From an uncultured Eubacteriales bacterium (GTDB lineage Bacteria > Bacillota > Clostridia > Christensenellales > Aristaeellaceae), in the NCBI GenBank assembly GCA_902764285.1, contig CACWVN010000002.1, positions 1 through 59,883 of the forward strand: 59,883 nucleotides of DNA, given 5' to 3'. Numbering within the stretch: the stretch's first letter is position 1; every line of letters starts with the position of its first letter. Below are positions 36,393-45,286 of this stretch, piece by piece. The notes under the pieces are model-generated. The model was given only the letters and a program-made list of their open reading frames with translations, searched no databases and was not told the DNA's origin. The translations under genes were made by a program, and so were the position numbers.

Positions 36393-38177
36393 TCAGGATT
36401 CCGAAGGGATATCGATCTTGATCTTCAGCGTCTCCAGCTGATCGGGACGCACGTCCGCGGGCGTATCCATCATCAGGCAGTTCGCGCTGTTGGCCTTGGG
36501 GAAGGCGATGATGTCGCGCAGGCTGTCGCTGCCGGTCAGCAGCATCACCAGCCGGTCGATGCCGAAGGCCAGGCCGCCGTGCGGCGGCGCGCCGTACTTG
36601 AAGGCGTCCAGCAGGAACCCGAAGCGGTGGTGGGCTTCCTCGTCGGACAGGCCGATCATTTCGAACATCTGGGCCTGCATGTCGCTGCGGTGAATGCGGA
36701 TGGAGCCGCTGGCCAGCTCGATGCCGTTCATCACCAGGTCGTAGGCGCGGGAGCGCACCTTTTCCTTGTCGGTGTCCAGATAGACGTTGTCCTCGGCGTA
36801 CCAGCTGGTGAACGGATGGTGCGCGGCCACCCAGCGCTCTTCCTCCTCGCTGTACTCGAACAGCGGGAACTCCGTCACCCAGAACAGGTTGTACTTGCTC
36901 TGGTCGATCAGATCGTGGCGGCGGGCGATCTCACAGCGCAGCGCGCCCAGCGCCTGCCACACCACGGCCTTTTTGTCCGCACCGAAGAAAACGATGTCGC
37001 CGGGCTCGGCGTTCACGGCCGCGCGCACGGTCTCGATCAGCTCCGGCGTCAGGAACTTGTTGAAGCTGCTCTTCACGGTGCCGTCGGGGTTAAAGGTCAT
37101 GTAGGGCAGCCCCTTGGCGCGGTAGGTCTTTACATACTCGGCCAGACTGTCGATCTGCTTGCGCGTCATGGACGCCAGGCCCTTGGCGTTCACGGCCTCT
37201 ACGCGGCCGCCGGCCTCGATGGCACTGTCGAACACCACAAAGCCCGTCTGGCCCAGCACGCCGGTCAGGTCGATCAGCTCCATGCCGAAGCGGGTGTCAG
37301 GCTTGTCGCTGCCGAAGCGCTCCATGGCCTCGATCCACGGCATGCGGGGCAGGGGCAGGGGCAGGTCGACGCCCTTGATCTCCTTGAAGATGCGGGCGAA
37401 CACCTTTTCCACGATGGCGTAGATGTCCTCCTCGTCGATGAAGGACATTTCGATGTCGCACTGGGTGAACTCCGGCTGCCGGTCGGCGCGGTTGTCCTCG
37501 TCGCGGAAGCAGCGGGCGATCTGGTAGTACTTGTCAAAGCCTGCCAGCATCAAAAGCTGCTTGTAGATCTGCGGGCTCTGGGGCAGCGCGTAGAACGTGC
37601 CGGGGTGCAGGCGGCTGGGCACCAGGAAATCGCGCGCGCCCTCGGGCGTGGACTTAGACAGGATCGGCGTCTCCACCTCGGTGAACCCGTCGTCGTCCAG
37701 CTCGCGCCGGATGCAGTTGACTACCTTGCTGCGCAGGCGCAGTTTCTGCTGCATCGACGGGCGGCGCAGGTCCAGATAGCGATACTTCAGGCGCACCAGC
37801 TCGTTCTCGTCGGCCTTGTCGTCGATGTAGATCGGCGGGGTTTCCGATTTGTTCAGCAGAACCGCTTCCTTCACGAACACCTCGATGGTACCGGTGGCCA
37901 GGTCGCGGTTGATCGCGCCCTCGTCGCGCCTGCGCACTTCGCCCACCGCCGTCAGCACGTATTCCGCGCGCAGCCCGCGGCCCAGTTCAAACACTTCGGC
38001 GCCGCAGACGTCCGCGTCGAACACCAGCTGCACCAGGCCCTCCCGGTCGCGCAGCCACACGAACACCACGCCGCCCAGGTCGCGCGTGCGCTGCACCCAG
38101 CCGGAAAGGTGGACGATTTCGCCGACGTTGGATTCGTTCAGCGATCCGCAATAATGGTCTCTCTTGTGGGAAAGCAT
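36393..38177 (-). CDS. aspS: Aspartyl-tRNA synthetase
   Basis: A 594-residue bacterial-type class II AspRS with anticodon-binding OB domain, catalytic core and GAD insertion. RDEDNRADRQPEFTQCDIEM (motif 2) and GGLAFGIDRLVML (motif 3) are intact. In the OB domain the site reads RDLGG, with Leu where non-discriminating enzymes usually have His (RDHGG), so it probably charges only tRNA-Asp. It follows hisS by 16 bp and is transcribed with it. Confidence 0.97.
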   Translation of the reverse strand: MLSHKRDHYCGSLNESNVGEIVHLSGWVQRTRDLGGVVFVWLRDREGLVQLVFDADVCGAEVFELGRGLRAEYVLTAVGEVRRRDEGAINRDLATGTIEVFVKEAVLLNKSETPPIYIDDKADENELVRLKYRYLDLRRPSMQQKLRLRSKVVNCIRRELDDDGFTEVETPILSKSTPEGARDFLVPSRLHPGTFYALPQSPQIYKQLLMLAGFDKYYQIARCFRDEDNRADRQPEFTQCDIEMSFIDEEDIYAIVEKVFARIFKEIKGVDLPLPLPRMPWIEAMERFGSDKPDTRFGMELIDLTGVLGQTGFVVFDSAIEAGGRVEAVNAKGLASMTRKQIDSLAEYVKTYRAKGLPYMTFNPDGTVKSSFNKFLTPELIETVRAAVNAEPGDIVFFGADKKAVVWQALGALRCEIARRHDLIDQSKYNLFWVTEFPLFEYSEEEERWVAAHHPFTSWYAEDNVYLDTDKEKVRSRAYDLVMNGIELASGSIRIHRSDMQAQMFEMIGLSDEEAHHRFGFLLDAFKYGAPPHGGLAFGIDRLVMLLTGSDSLRDIIAFPKANSANCLMMDTPADVRPDQLETLKIKIDIPSES

Positions 38178-38193
38178 AGGTCATTTCCTCCTG

Positions 38194-39447
38194 TCATTTG
38201 GTGAGAGTATCGATGATTTCGCCCATCGGGACTTCCGTTTCCGCGCTGTTTTCCATGTCGCGCAGCTTCACGACGCCCTTGGCCAGCTCGTCGCCCGCGA
38301 TGACGACGACCTTCTTCACGCCCGTCTTGTCGGCGTACTTGAACTGCGCCTTCATGCTGCGGGCCGCGTGGTCCAGATCGGCCTTCACGCCGCGCTCCCG
38401 CAGCGCGGAGACCAGTCTGAAGCCTTCGCGTCGGGCGTCGTCGCCCAGCGTCACCACGAACACGTCCAATGCCGCCGGCGCCTCGGGCGCGATGCCGCGC
38501 ATGTCCTGCACCATGATCATCCGCTCCACGCCCATGCCGAAGCCGATGCCCGGCGTGGCGGGGCCGCCCAGTTCCTCGACGAGGCCGTCGTAGCGGCCGC
38601 CGCCGCATACCGTCAGCTCGCCGCCGTCCGGCGTGTCGGTGATGATCTCGAACACGGTCTTGGTGTAGTAATCCAGCCCGCGCACGATCCGGGGATCGAT
38701 GCTGTATTCGATGCCCAGCGCCTTGAGATACTGCTGCAGCTTTTCGAAGTGGTCGGCGCACTCCTGGCACAGGTTATCCAGCATTGCCGGCGCGCCGGTC
38801 AGCTTCGCCGCGTCCTCCTTGCAGTCCAGGATGCGCATCGGGTTGCGCTCGAAGCGCTCCTGGCAGGTCTTGCACAGGCCGGGCAGCATCGGCCGCAGCC
38901 ATTCGCGCAGCTTCTCCAGGTAGGCCTTGCGGCAGGCGGGGCAGCCGATGGAGTTGATGTTCAGCTTCAGCCCGTCGATGCCATTGGCGCGCAGCAGCTT
39001 CATGGCGATTTCGATGATCTCCGCGTCCACGCTGGCGTCCTTCGCGCCGAACACCTCGATGCCGTTCTGGTGGAACTGGCGCAGGCGGCCGGACTGGGGC
39101 TTTTCATACCGGAAGCAGGGCGTGGACACGTAGAACAGCTTGCAGGGCAGCGCCTCGGCGTACAGGTGCGCCTCAATGAACGCGCGCACCGCGCCCGCCG
39201 TGCCCTCGGGCTTCAGCGTGATGGAACGGTTGCCCTTGTCCTCAAAGGTGTACATTTCCTTCTGCACCACGTCGGTGGTGTCGCCCACGCCGCGCTGGAA
39301 CAGCTCGGTGTGCTCGAATACCGGCGTACGGATCTCCCGGTAGCCGGCCAGCGCGCAGATCTCGCGCATGGACTGCTCGATGCGCTGCCACCTGTGGGAT
39401 TGCTGGGGCAGCATGTCCTGCGTGCCCTTGGGGGCCTGTGTCAGCAT
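38194..39447 (-). CDS. hisS: Histidyl-tRNA synthetase
   Basis: A 417-residue HisRS. KGTQDMLPQQSHRWQRIE opens motif 1; LKPEGTAGAVRAFIE, FYVSTPCFRYEKPQSGRLRQFHQ (motif 2), RGLDYYTKTVFEI and GIGFGMGVERMI (motif 3) follow; the C-terminal anticodon-binding domain ends the protein. First gene of hisS-aspS; the T-box is about 90 bp upstream. Confidence 0.97.
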   Translation of the reverse strand: MLTQAPKGTQDMLPQQSHRWQRIEQSMREICALAGYREIRTPVFEHTELFQRGVGDTTDVVQKEMYTFEDKGNRSITLKPEGTAGAVRAFIEAHLYAEALPCKLFYVSTPCFRYEKPQSGRLRQFHQNGIEVFGAKDASVDAEIIEIAMKLLRANGIDGLKLNINSIGCPACRKAYLEKLREWLRPMLPGLCKTCQERFERNPMRILDCKEDAAKLTGAPAMLDNLCQECADHFEKLQQYLKALGIEYSIDPRIVRGLDYYTKTVFEIITDTPDGGELTVCGGGRYDGLVEELGGPATPGIGFGMGVERMIMVQDMRGIAPEAPAALDVFVVTLGDDARREGFRLVSALRERGVKADLDHAARSMKAQFKYADKTGVKKVVVIAGDELAKGVVKLRDMENSAETEVPMGEIIDTLTK

Positions 39448-39540
39448 GGCTTAGTTCTCCTTTCGCCTGTATAGTCGGAATCGCCGGAGGAGAAAAGGGG
39501 TATTTTGTACTCCTCGCTCCTCACTCTCTCATTCAACACT

Positions 39541-39851
39541 GATAAAAAACGCCTCCGTCCCATCCGTAGGGGCGAAGGTTTCGCGGTGCCACCCTGCTTT
39601 GAAGTGCGTGCTTCATCTCAATTCCCGATATCGCCGGGCCGCGCCGCTCATCGGCGATCCGGCAGAATCGGTGATCCCGCCAAATCGGTCCGGCCAGGGC
39701 CGGACTGCACTTCTTCTAAGCGCACCGTCGGATGCTCCGGGGTGTCGTTCGCCGTTGTCCGCACGGGATGCTCCCAGCCGCGGCATCCCTCTCTGTGGCG
39801 CTTTCAACGGTTACTCTTCCCATCTGCGCATGGTTGTATTTCGTTGAATGC
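39541..39851 (-). promoter_or_regulatory. T-box leader of hisS-aspS (tRNA-Asp, with an overlapping His triplet)
   Basis: T-box GGGTGGCACCGCG spans about 39594-39581 (minus). UGGC (39591-39588) predicts discriminator G, as in tRNA-Asp and not tRNA-His. The specifier loop reads GACAC: GAC (Asp, 39746-39744) with A and then the CCC helix, and CAC (His, 39744-39742) shares its last base. AGUA S-turn (GAAGAGTAACC) and AG bulge (CACAGAGAGGG) are present. The terminator with T6 ends near 39545. Confidence 0.93.
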
Positions 39852-39880
39852 ATTATAGCCGCCGGGCCGGGAAAAGTCAA
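39852..39880 (-). promoter_or_regulatory. Promoter of hisS-aspS
   Basis: TTGACT (39880-39875), 17 bp, TATAAT (39857-39852), minus strand. Confidence 0.82.
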
Positions 39881-39973
39881 TAAGCATGCGCGAATCTTAA
39901 AATATGAAGGGTTTTAATATTCCGGCACTTGCGCGATGCACGCCTGTTGCGCTATCATGGATCCCGGAGCGTG

Positions 39974-41185
39974 ATGAACATGACCGAACGGCTTTACTAC
40001 GACGACGCTTATATGACTTCCTTCGACGCGACGGTGACCGGCTGCGCCGAAGCGGACGGGCGGTACCTGGTGCGGCTCGACCGCAGCGCGTTCTATCCCA
40101 CGTCCGGCGGCCAGCCCTACGATACCGGCACCATCGGCGATGCGCAGGTACTGGACGTGTTTGTGGACGGGGACGGCGACGTGGTCCACGCGGTGGACCG
40201 GCCGCTGGAAACGGGGGAAGCCGTGCGCGGAAGCATCGACTGGCCGCGGCGGTTCGACCACATGCAGCAGCACGCGGCGGACCACATGATCGCCAGCGCG
40301 CTGTGGCGGCTGCTGGGCGGTGTGACGATCGGCCTGCATATCAGCCATGACATCTCTACCATCGACGTGGCCATGCCCGAAGGCGCCACGCGGATCGCCC
40401 CGGAGGATATCCGGCGCGTGGAGGACGACGTGAACGCGCGCGTGCAGCGGGACGTTCCCGTCCGCTGCTGGTTCCCGGACCCGGAGGAACTGAAGGCGCT
40501 GCCGCTGCGCAAGCCGCCGACGGTGGACGAACACGTGCGCGTGGTCGCCATCGGCGAAGACGAAATGGTGGCCTGCGGCGGCACGCACCCGTCCACGGCG
40601 GGGCAATTGGGACTGGTGAAGATCCTGGGCGTTGCGCCGGCGCGGGGCAAGATGCGCGTCAGCTTCGTCGCGGGCATGCGCGCGCTGAACGACTACCGGC
40701 AGAAATACGACTGTGCCCAGGAAACCTCCAACCTGCTCTCTACGAGCGTGGACAAGATGGCCGCGCAGGTGGCCGCCATGCAGGAGGCGCTGAAAACGCA
40801 GTCGGCCGAGCTGCGCCATTTCCGGCTGGAATCGGCGCTGGCGACGCTGAACGCGGCGCTCGGGGACGCGCCGAGGCTTGAAAACGGGGCGGCGCTGGTC
40901 GCTGAAATGATCGACGGCGACGCGGAACTGCTGCGCGAGGCGGCCTCCCGGCTGATCCGCAGGCCGGGGATCGCGGCGCTGCTGGGCGTTCGATCGGGCG
41001 ACGGCGCGGTCTTCGCGTTCGCGCGATCCGCCGACGTGGATATCCACATGGGCAGGCTGCTTTCGGCAGCGGCGAAGGCGCTGGGCGGCAAGGGCGGCGG
41101 CAGGCCGGATTTTGCCCAGGGCGGCGGCGATCCCGCGATCATCGACGCGGCCCAAAAGATACTGTTATCCGGCGAAACCTTCTAA
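39974..41185 (+). CDS. AlaX-type trans-editing protein (alanyl-tRNA editing) with DHHA1 domain
   Basis: A 403-residue AlaX-L relative that hydrolyses mischarged Ser- or Gly-tRNA(Ala). The N-terminal half has FYPTSGGQPYDTGTIG, the zinc ligands in DHMQQHAADHMIA (HxxxH) and ACGGTHPSTAG (CxxxH), and the C-terminal half a coiled coil plus DHHA1-like Gly-rich GGKGGGRPDFAQGGG. The AlaRS catalytic domain is missing. I prefer ATG 39974 (GGAG at 39966-39969); ATG 39980 is possible. The gene is divergent from hisS. Confidence 0.92.
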   Translation: MNMTERLYYDDAYMTSFDATVTGCAEADGRYLVRLDRSAFYPTSGGQPYDTGTIGDAQVLDVFVDGDGDVVHAVDRPLETGEAVRGSIDWPRRFDHMQQHAADHMIASALWRLLGGVTIGLHISHDISTIDVAMPEGATRIAPEDIRRVEDDVNARVQRDVPVRCWFPDPEELKALPLRKPPTVDEHVRVVAIGEDEMVACGGTHPSTAGQLGLVKILGVAPARGKMRVSFVAGMRALNDYRQKYDCAQETSNLLSTSVDKMAAQVAAMQEALKTQSAELRHFRLESALATLNAALGDAPRLENGAALVAEMIDGDAELLREAASRLIRRPGIAALLGVRSGDGAVFAFARSADVDIHMGRLLSAAAKALGGKGGGRPDFAQGGGDPAIIDAAQKILLSGETF

Positions 41186-41238
41186 AACAAACCAAAGTCT
41201 GAAAAAAACAAACCGGATTCATGGATTGGAGATACCTT

Positions 41239-41886
41239 ATGAAGTTTGATTTTGAAGCCGCCATATTCGATATGGACGGCACGCTGCTGGACAGCCAGCG
41301 CTACTGGCGCTATACGTCGCTGGAATACCTGCTGGCGCACGGGATTCCCGCCAGGCCCGAATACCTGCTGCGGATGAACGGCACATCGTCGCGCAAGCTG
41401 TTGATGGAGATCGCCGAAGCAGAGGGCATCGCGATCGAACGCGATGCGATGGTCCACGAAATCGAGGCGTATATGGATCGGCACTATATCCACGACGCAC
41501 CGCTGAAAACGCCCGCGGTGCCGGCTTTTTTGGAACGTCTGCGGCGTGAGGGCATCCGCATGTGCATCGCCACGGTCTCGCCCTGCGATTCCCTGCGGGA
41601 AGCGTTGAGGCGCGTGGGCATACTGGATTATTTCGAATTCATCTTCAACGAGAAGAGCGGCAGGAACGCCAAGGACGATCCCGGATACTTTTCCCGCGTG
41701 CTGGACCGTCTCGGCGTTCCGGCGGAGCGATGCTGGGTGTTCGAGGACGCGCTCAACGCCGTGCGGTCGGCCAAGTCGCTGGGGTTGCGGGTCTGCGCCA
41801 TTGAAGAGGAGACGCAGATCGCCAATCGGGATCAGATCAAAGCGCTCGCCGATCTGTATATCCGCGATTACGCGGAGCTTTTATAA
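41239..41886 (+). CDS. HAD-family hydrolase (beta-phosphoglucomutase-like)
   Basis: A 215-residue HAD phosphatase. FDMDGTLLDSQRYW is motif I with the nucleophile and acid/base Asp, IATVSPCDSL motif II, and KDDPGYFSRVL...CWVFEDALNAV motifs III-IV. A helical cap lies between I and II, as in phosphoglycolate phosphatase and beta-phosphoglucomutase. Substrate unknown. ATG 41239 has GGAGA at 41228-41232; the in-frame ATG six codons earlier lacks a site. Confidence 0.88.
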   Translation: MKFDFEAAIFDMDGTLLDSQRYWRYTSLEYLLAHGIPARPEYLLRMNGTSSRKLLMEIAEAEGIAIERDAMVHEIEAYMDRHYIHDAPLKTPAVPAFLERLRREGIRMCIATVSPCDSLREALRRVGILDYFEFIFNEKSGRNAKDDPGYFSRVLDRLGVPAERCWVFEDALNAVRSAKSLGLRVCAIEEETQIANRDQIKALADLYIRDYAELL

Positions 41887-41891
41887 CGCGA

Positions 41892-41915
41892 AAAGGGAGA
41901 GCCCGACGGCTCTCC
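41892..41915. terminator. Hairpin terminator between HAD and NUDIX genes
   Basis: GGGAGAGCC-cgac-GGCTCTCCC, with CTTTTCG on the minus side and a short TT on the plus side. It may serve both genes but neither T run is long. Confidence 0.6.
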
Positions 41916-41963
41916 CCTTGATCGACGCGAAAGCGGCGCGCTTCGACGGCCCTTCGACGGCCG

Positions 41964-42413
41964 TCACCGGTTCTTTTCAGATCCGATGAAAATGGTCTCA
42001 CCGTGGCCGATCAGGCCGGAAATATTATCGCGGATGGCGCGCGGGAAAAGGTTTTTACGCTGGATTTCCCGAATGTCGATCCATTCATAGCCCACCTGGA
42101 AGCGATCGGTTTCCGTGGGTTTTTTTCGTTCCTCGCCGTCCAGGCGGCACAGGAAGATGAAATAGATCTTGTGGCTGTTGCCGTCGCGCCGGCCCTCGCT
42201 GATGCGCTCATAGATACCGGACAGCCGCAGCGGCACCACGGAATAGCCTGTCTCCTCCAGAAGCTCCCGCCGCACGGTCTCGCCGAGCATTTCGCCGGTG
42301 TGCTGGCCGCCGCCGGGTAGAGCGTAGTATTCCCCAAACCTTGAAACGCAGCGGTTTACAAGGATTTTGCCCTCGTGAACCACGATGGCCTTGGCGGAAT
42401 TGCGAACAGACAC
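41964..42413 (-). CDS. NUDIX hydrolase
   Basis: A 149-residue protein with the NUDIX box GGGQHTGEMLGETVRRELLEETGY, in which all canonical Glu/Arg residues are present. It would cleave a nucleoside diphosphate linked to some moiety. Substrate unknown. It is preceded by an AT-rich stretch at 42440-42470 that may be its promoter, and faces the HAD gene across a hairpin. Confidence 0.86.
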   Translation of the reverse strand: MSVRNSAKAIVVHEGKILVNRCVSRFGEYYALPGGGQHTGEMLGETVRRELLEETGYSVVPLRLSGIYERISEGRRDGNSHKIYFIFLCRLDGEERKKPTETDRFQVGYEWIDIREIQRKNLFPRAIRDNISGLIGHGETIFIGSEKNR

Positions 42414-42569
42414 GCGGCTTCATTCCTTCCGGAATCATTTTCCCATATAAGATATTATACTTTCTTATATCGAAAAGATCAATACCGGCGCGCGTTTTTG
42501 TCGATATTTCCACTGTCGGCCGCGTGCGGCAGGGTCTTGCTGAGCCGGCCGGGTGCAGACAGCGCCGCT

Positions 42570-43343
42570 CTATATATATTTCTTCATGGCCTTCAGCGCG
42601 GCTTTTTCCAGCCTGGAAACCTGGGCCTGGGATATGCCGATCTCATCCGCCACCTCCATCTGCGTGCGCCCCTGGAAATAGCGCTGGCGGATGATCTTCT
42701 GTTCCCGGTCCTGCAGCCGATCCAGCGCCTGGCTGATGGACAGGCTGCGCACCCAGTCCTCCTCGCTGACGCGCTTGTCCTGCACCTGGTCCATCACGTA
42801 GATGGTATCGCCGCCGTTCTGGTAAACCGGGTCGAACAGCGATACGGGATCCTGGATGGCCTCAAGCGCCAGAACCACGTCCGTCTCCGGCGCGTCCATG
42901 GATTTGGCGATCTCGGCGACGCTCGGCTCGCGGCCGAAGCGGGTCGACAGCGCGTCCCGGGCCTTCAGCGCCTTGTAGGCGGTATCGCGCATGGACCGGG
43001 AGACCCGGATGGAATTGTTGTCGCGCAGATAGCGTCGGATCTCCCCGATGATCATCGGCACGCAGTAGGTGCTCAGGCGCACGTTCATGTTCAGATCAAA
43101 ATTGTCCAATCCCTTCATCAGGCCGATGCATCCGACCTGAAAAAGGTCGTCCATGCTCTCGCTGCGGTTGCTGAAGCGTTGTATCACGCTCAATACGAGC
43201 CGCAGATTCCCCTGGATCAGCTCCCGCCTCGCGTCCATATCGCCGTCGTGTGCCTGGCGCAGCAGCTGCTGCATACGTTCGTGGGTCAGCGTCGGCAGCG
43301 CAGACGTGTCCACGCCGCAGATTTCCACCTTGTTGCCTGCCAT
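42570..43343 (-). CDS. sigG: Sporulation sigma factor SigG
   Basis: A 257-residue sigma-70 family factor that activates late forespore genes. KVEICGVDTS at the start is a SigG signature; LVLSVIQRF, DDLFQVGCIGLMKGLDNFD and MIIGEIRRYLRDNN (region 2) and GRTQMEVADEIGISQAQVSR (region 4 HTH) are near identical to Bacillus SigG. The start is ATG 43343 with GGAGGT at 43357-43352. That site lies in the 3' arm of a stable hairpin (next entry). In Bacillus sigG follows sigE; here it follows a DUF1846 gene. Confidence 0.95.
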   Translation of the reverse strand: MAGNKVEICGVDTSALPTLTHERMQQLLRQAHDGDMDARRELIQGNLRLVLSVIQRFSNRSESMDDLFQVGCIGLMKGLDNFDLNMNVRLSTYCVPMIIGEIRRYLRDNNSIRVSRSMRDTAYKALKARDALSTRFGREPSVAEIAKSMDAPETDVVLALEAIQDPVSLFDPVYQNGGDTIYVMDQVQDKRVSEEDWVRSLSISQALDRLQDREQKIIRQRYFQGRTQMEVADEIGISQAQVSRLEKAALKAMKKYI

Positions 43344-43385
43344 AAAAAACGACCTCCACAAGGGCAAGTATTGCCTTTGTGGAGG
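43344..43385 (-). promoter_or_regulatory. Hairpin with U-tract overlapping the sigG ribosome-binding site
   Basis: On the minus strand CCTCCACAAAGGCAA, loop TAC, TTGCCCTTGTGGAGG (43385-43353): 15-bp stem with one A-C mismatch. It is followed by TCG and T6, and then the sigG ATG. GGAGG of the 3' arm is the sigG Shine-Dalgarno. It can act as terminator for the upstream gene and hides the sigG start on read-through RNA. Confidence 0.85.
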
Positions 43386-43421
43386 CGGGATATACCGATC
43401 GACGGCGATGGCCGCGCGGGA

Positions 43422-44906
43422 TCACCGGTGATAGAGCTTGTTCGTCTCGTAGGCCGGCTCGCAGGTCAGATTGAATCCCAGCTTGCTGAACACGCCTTCG
43501 TCCACCTGCGACAGGATGACCGTGGAATGGGCCTCGCATCCCTTCAGGTTGGAGAGCTGTTCCATGGCCTTTTCCGCGTTGTCGTCAGTCATGGCGCACA
43601 TCGACAGCGCGATCAGGATCTCGTCGGTGTGCAGCCGGGGATTGCGGTTGCCCATGTGTTCCACCTTCAGATGCTGAATCGGCTGGATGACCTTGCGGGA
43701 GATCAGCTTGATCTCGTCGGGGATGCCCGCCAGCTCCTTCAGCGCGTTCAGCAGCGCCGCGGCGGCCGCGCCCAGCAGGTCGGAGGTCTTGCCGGTCACG
43801 ATCCGGCCGTCGTTCAATTCGATGGCCACGGCGGGTTCGCCGGTACGCTTCGCCACTTCCAGCGCGGGCGCGACGGTGCTCCGCCGGGAGAAATCCAGAT
43901 TCAGCGAGCGCATCAGCAGTTCCAGCTTCTGGGTTTCCTGTTCGCGCGCGCGGCCCTGCTTGACGGCGCAAACCGTCTTATAGTAGCGGCGGATGATCTC
44001 CTGGCAGGAGGCTTCGCGGCACACCTCGTCGTCGATGATCGATTTGCCCGCCATGTTCACGCCCATGTCCGTGGGGCTCTTGTAGGGGCATTCGCCGTAA
44101 ATCTGTTCGAATATGGCGCGCAGCACCGGGAAGATCTCGATGTCGCGGTTGTAATTCACGGTGGTTTCGCCGTAGGCCTCCAGATGGAACGGGTCGATCA
44201 TGTTCACGTCGTTCAGATCGGCCGTAGCGGCTTCGTAGGCCAGGTTGACCGGATGCTTCAGCGGCAGGTTCCAGATGGGGAAGGTTTCAAACTTGGCGTA
44301 GCCGGCCTTTACGCCGCGCTGATGCTCATGGTACAGCTGGGAAAGGCACGTCGCCATCTTGCCGCTGCCCGGGCCGGGCGCGGTGACCACCACCAGCGAG
44401 CGCGTGGTCTTGATGTAATCGTTGCGGCCGTAGCCGTCGTCGCTGACGATCCCGGCCACGTTGTGGGGATAATCCGGGATGCGATACAGCCGGTAGACGC
44501 TGAGCCCCATGGCCTTCAGGCGCTGCGCGAAAAGATCTGCGGCGGGCTGGCCGGTGTACTGGGTGATTGCGATGCTGCCCACGTACAGGCCGAATTCACT
44601 GAAGACGTCCACGAGGCGGATGACATCGGAATCGTAGGTGATGCCCAGATCGCCGCGAACCTTACTCTTTTCAATGTCGTTGGCGTTGATCGCTATCACG
44701 ATTTCGGCCTGGTCCTTCAGCTCCATCAGCATGCGGATTTTGTTGTCAGGCGCGAAGCCTGGCAGCACCCGGGAGGCGTGATAGTCGTCAAACAGCTTGC
44801 CGCCGAACTCCAGATAGAGCTTGCCGCCAAAGAAATCGATGCGCTCCCGGATGCGGGCGGATTGCAGCTGAATATACTTCTGACTGTCAAAACCGATCTT
44901 GTTCAT
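43422..44906 (-). CDS. DUF1846 domain protein
   Basis: A 494-residue protein of the DUF1846 family. GFDSQKYIQLQSARIRERI opens it; YLEFGGKLFDDYHASRVLPG and VVVTAPGPGSGKMATCLSQL (a P-loop-like strand) and IWNLPLKHPVNLAYEAATAD are family hallmarks. Its biochemical function is unknown; the family is confined mainly to Firmicutes and related anaerobes. It is followed on the minus strand by the sigG hairpin. GGAGGT is 7 bases before the ATG. Confidence 0.92.
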   Translation of the reverse strand: MNKIGFDSQKYIQLQSARIRERIDFFGGKLYLEFGGKLFDDYHASRVLPGFAPDNKIRMLMELKDQAEIVIAINANDIEKSKVRGDLGITYDSDVIRLVDVFSEFGLYVGSIAITQYTGQPAADLFAQRLKAMGLSVYRLYRIPDYPHNVAGIVSDDGYGRNDYIKTTRSLVVVTAPGPGSGKMATCLSQLYHEHQRGVKAGYAKFETFPIWNLPLKHPVNLAYEAATADLNDVNMIDPFHLEAYGETTVNYNRDIEIFPVLRAIFEQIYGECPYKSPTDMGVNMAGKSIIDDEVCREASCQEIIRRYYKTVCAVKQGRAREQETQKLELLMRSLNLDFSRRSTVAPALEVAKRTGEPAVAIELNDGRIVTGKTSDLLGAAAAALLNALKELAGIPDEIKLISRKVIQPIQHLKVEHMGNRNPRLHTDEILIALSMCAMTDDNAEKAMEQLSNLKGCEAHSTVILSQVDEGVFSKLGFNLTCEPAYETNKLYHR

Positions 44907-45286
44907 GCCACAACCTCCGACATTTGGCCTGCCTGTACGTGCGCGAACGGCGGCGCCGTTCGCAAAACAACAAAGACATTATATCAAATATTCCCGCCGG
45001 AAATTATTATATAACCTTTAAAAAATGACAACTGACGCATTATGATAGTCGAAGCCGACCTGCGGATTATGCCGACCTAACTTATAGAAATTCCAAAAAG
45101 ACGGCGCGGACACGCCTTGCTCAAGGGCTGTCCGCGCCAGGGGGGGAAGAAGAAGGTGTATCCTTTTTCTATCGGCTCGTCCGCCGACAGGGTTATTATA
45201 AAACGAATCGACAAAAAATATGTTATAGAAACGTAAATCAAGATAGGCAGGGAAGTAAATCATATTACATGACAATGGATTTATTA
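44907..45286 (-). other. Intergenic region of DUF1846 and gpr
   Basis: About 380 bp without a supported gene. It contains a likely TATAAT -10 at 44983-44978 and a leader hairpin GCGAACGGC/GCCGTTCGC at 44963-44943 before the DUF1846 gene. The only longer frames are shadows. Confidence 0.6.
45094..45139 (-). terminator. Terminator of gpr
   Basis: GGCGCGGACA / TGTCCGCGCC outer stem with an inner GCCCTTG/CAAGGCG helix, then TCTTTTTGG on the minus strand. Confidence 0.82.

Noticed and set aside
42375-45014. An 879-residue frame antisense to sigG and DUF1846
   Set aside because: Antisense shadow of two clear genes, with no ribosome-binding site or domain.
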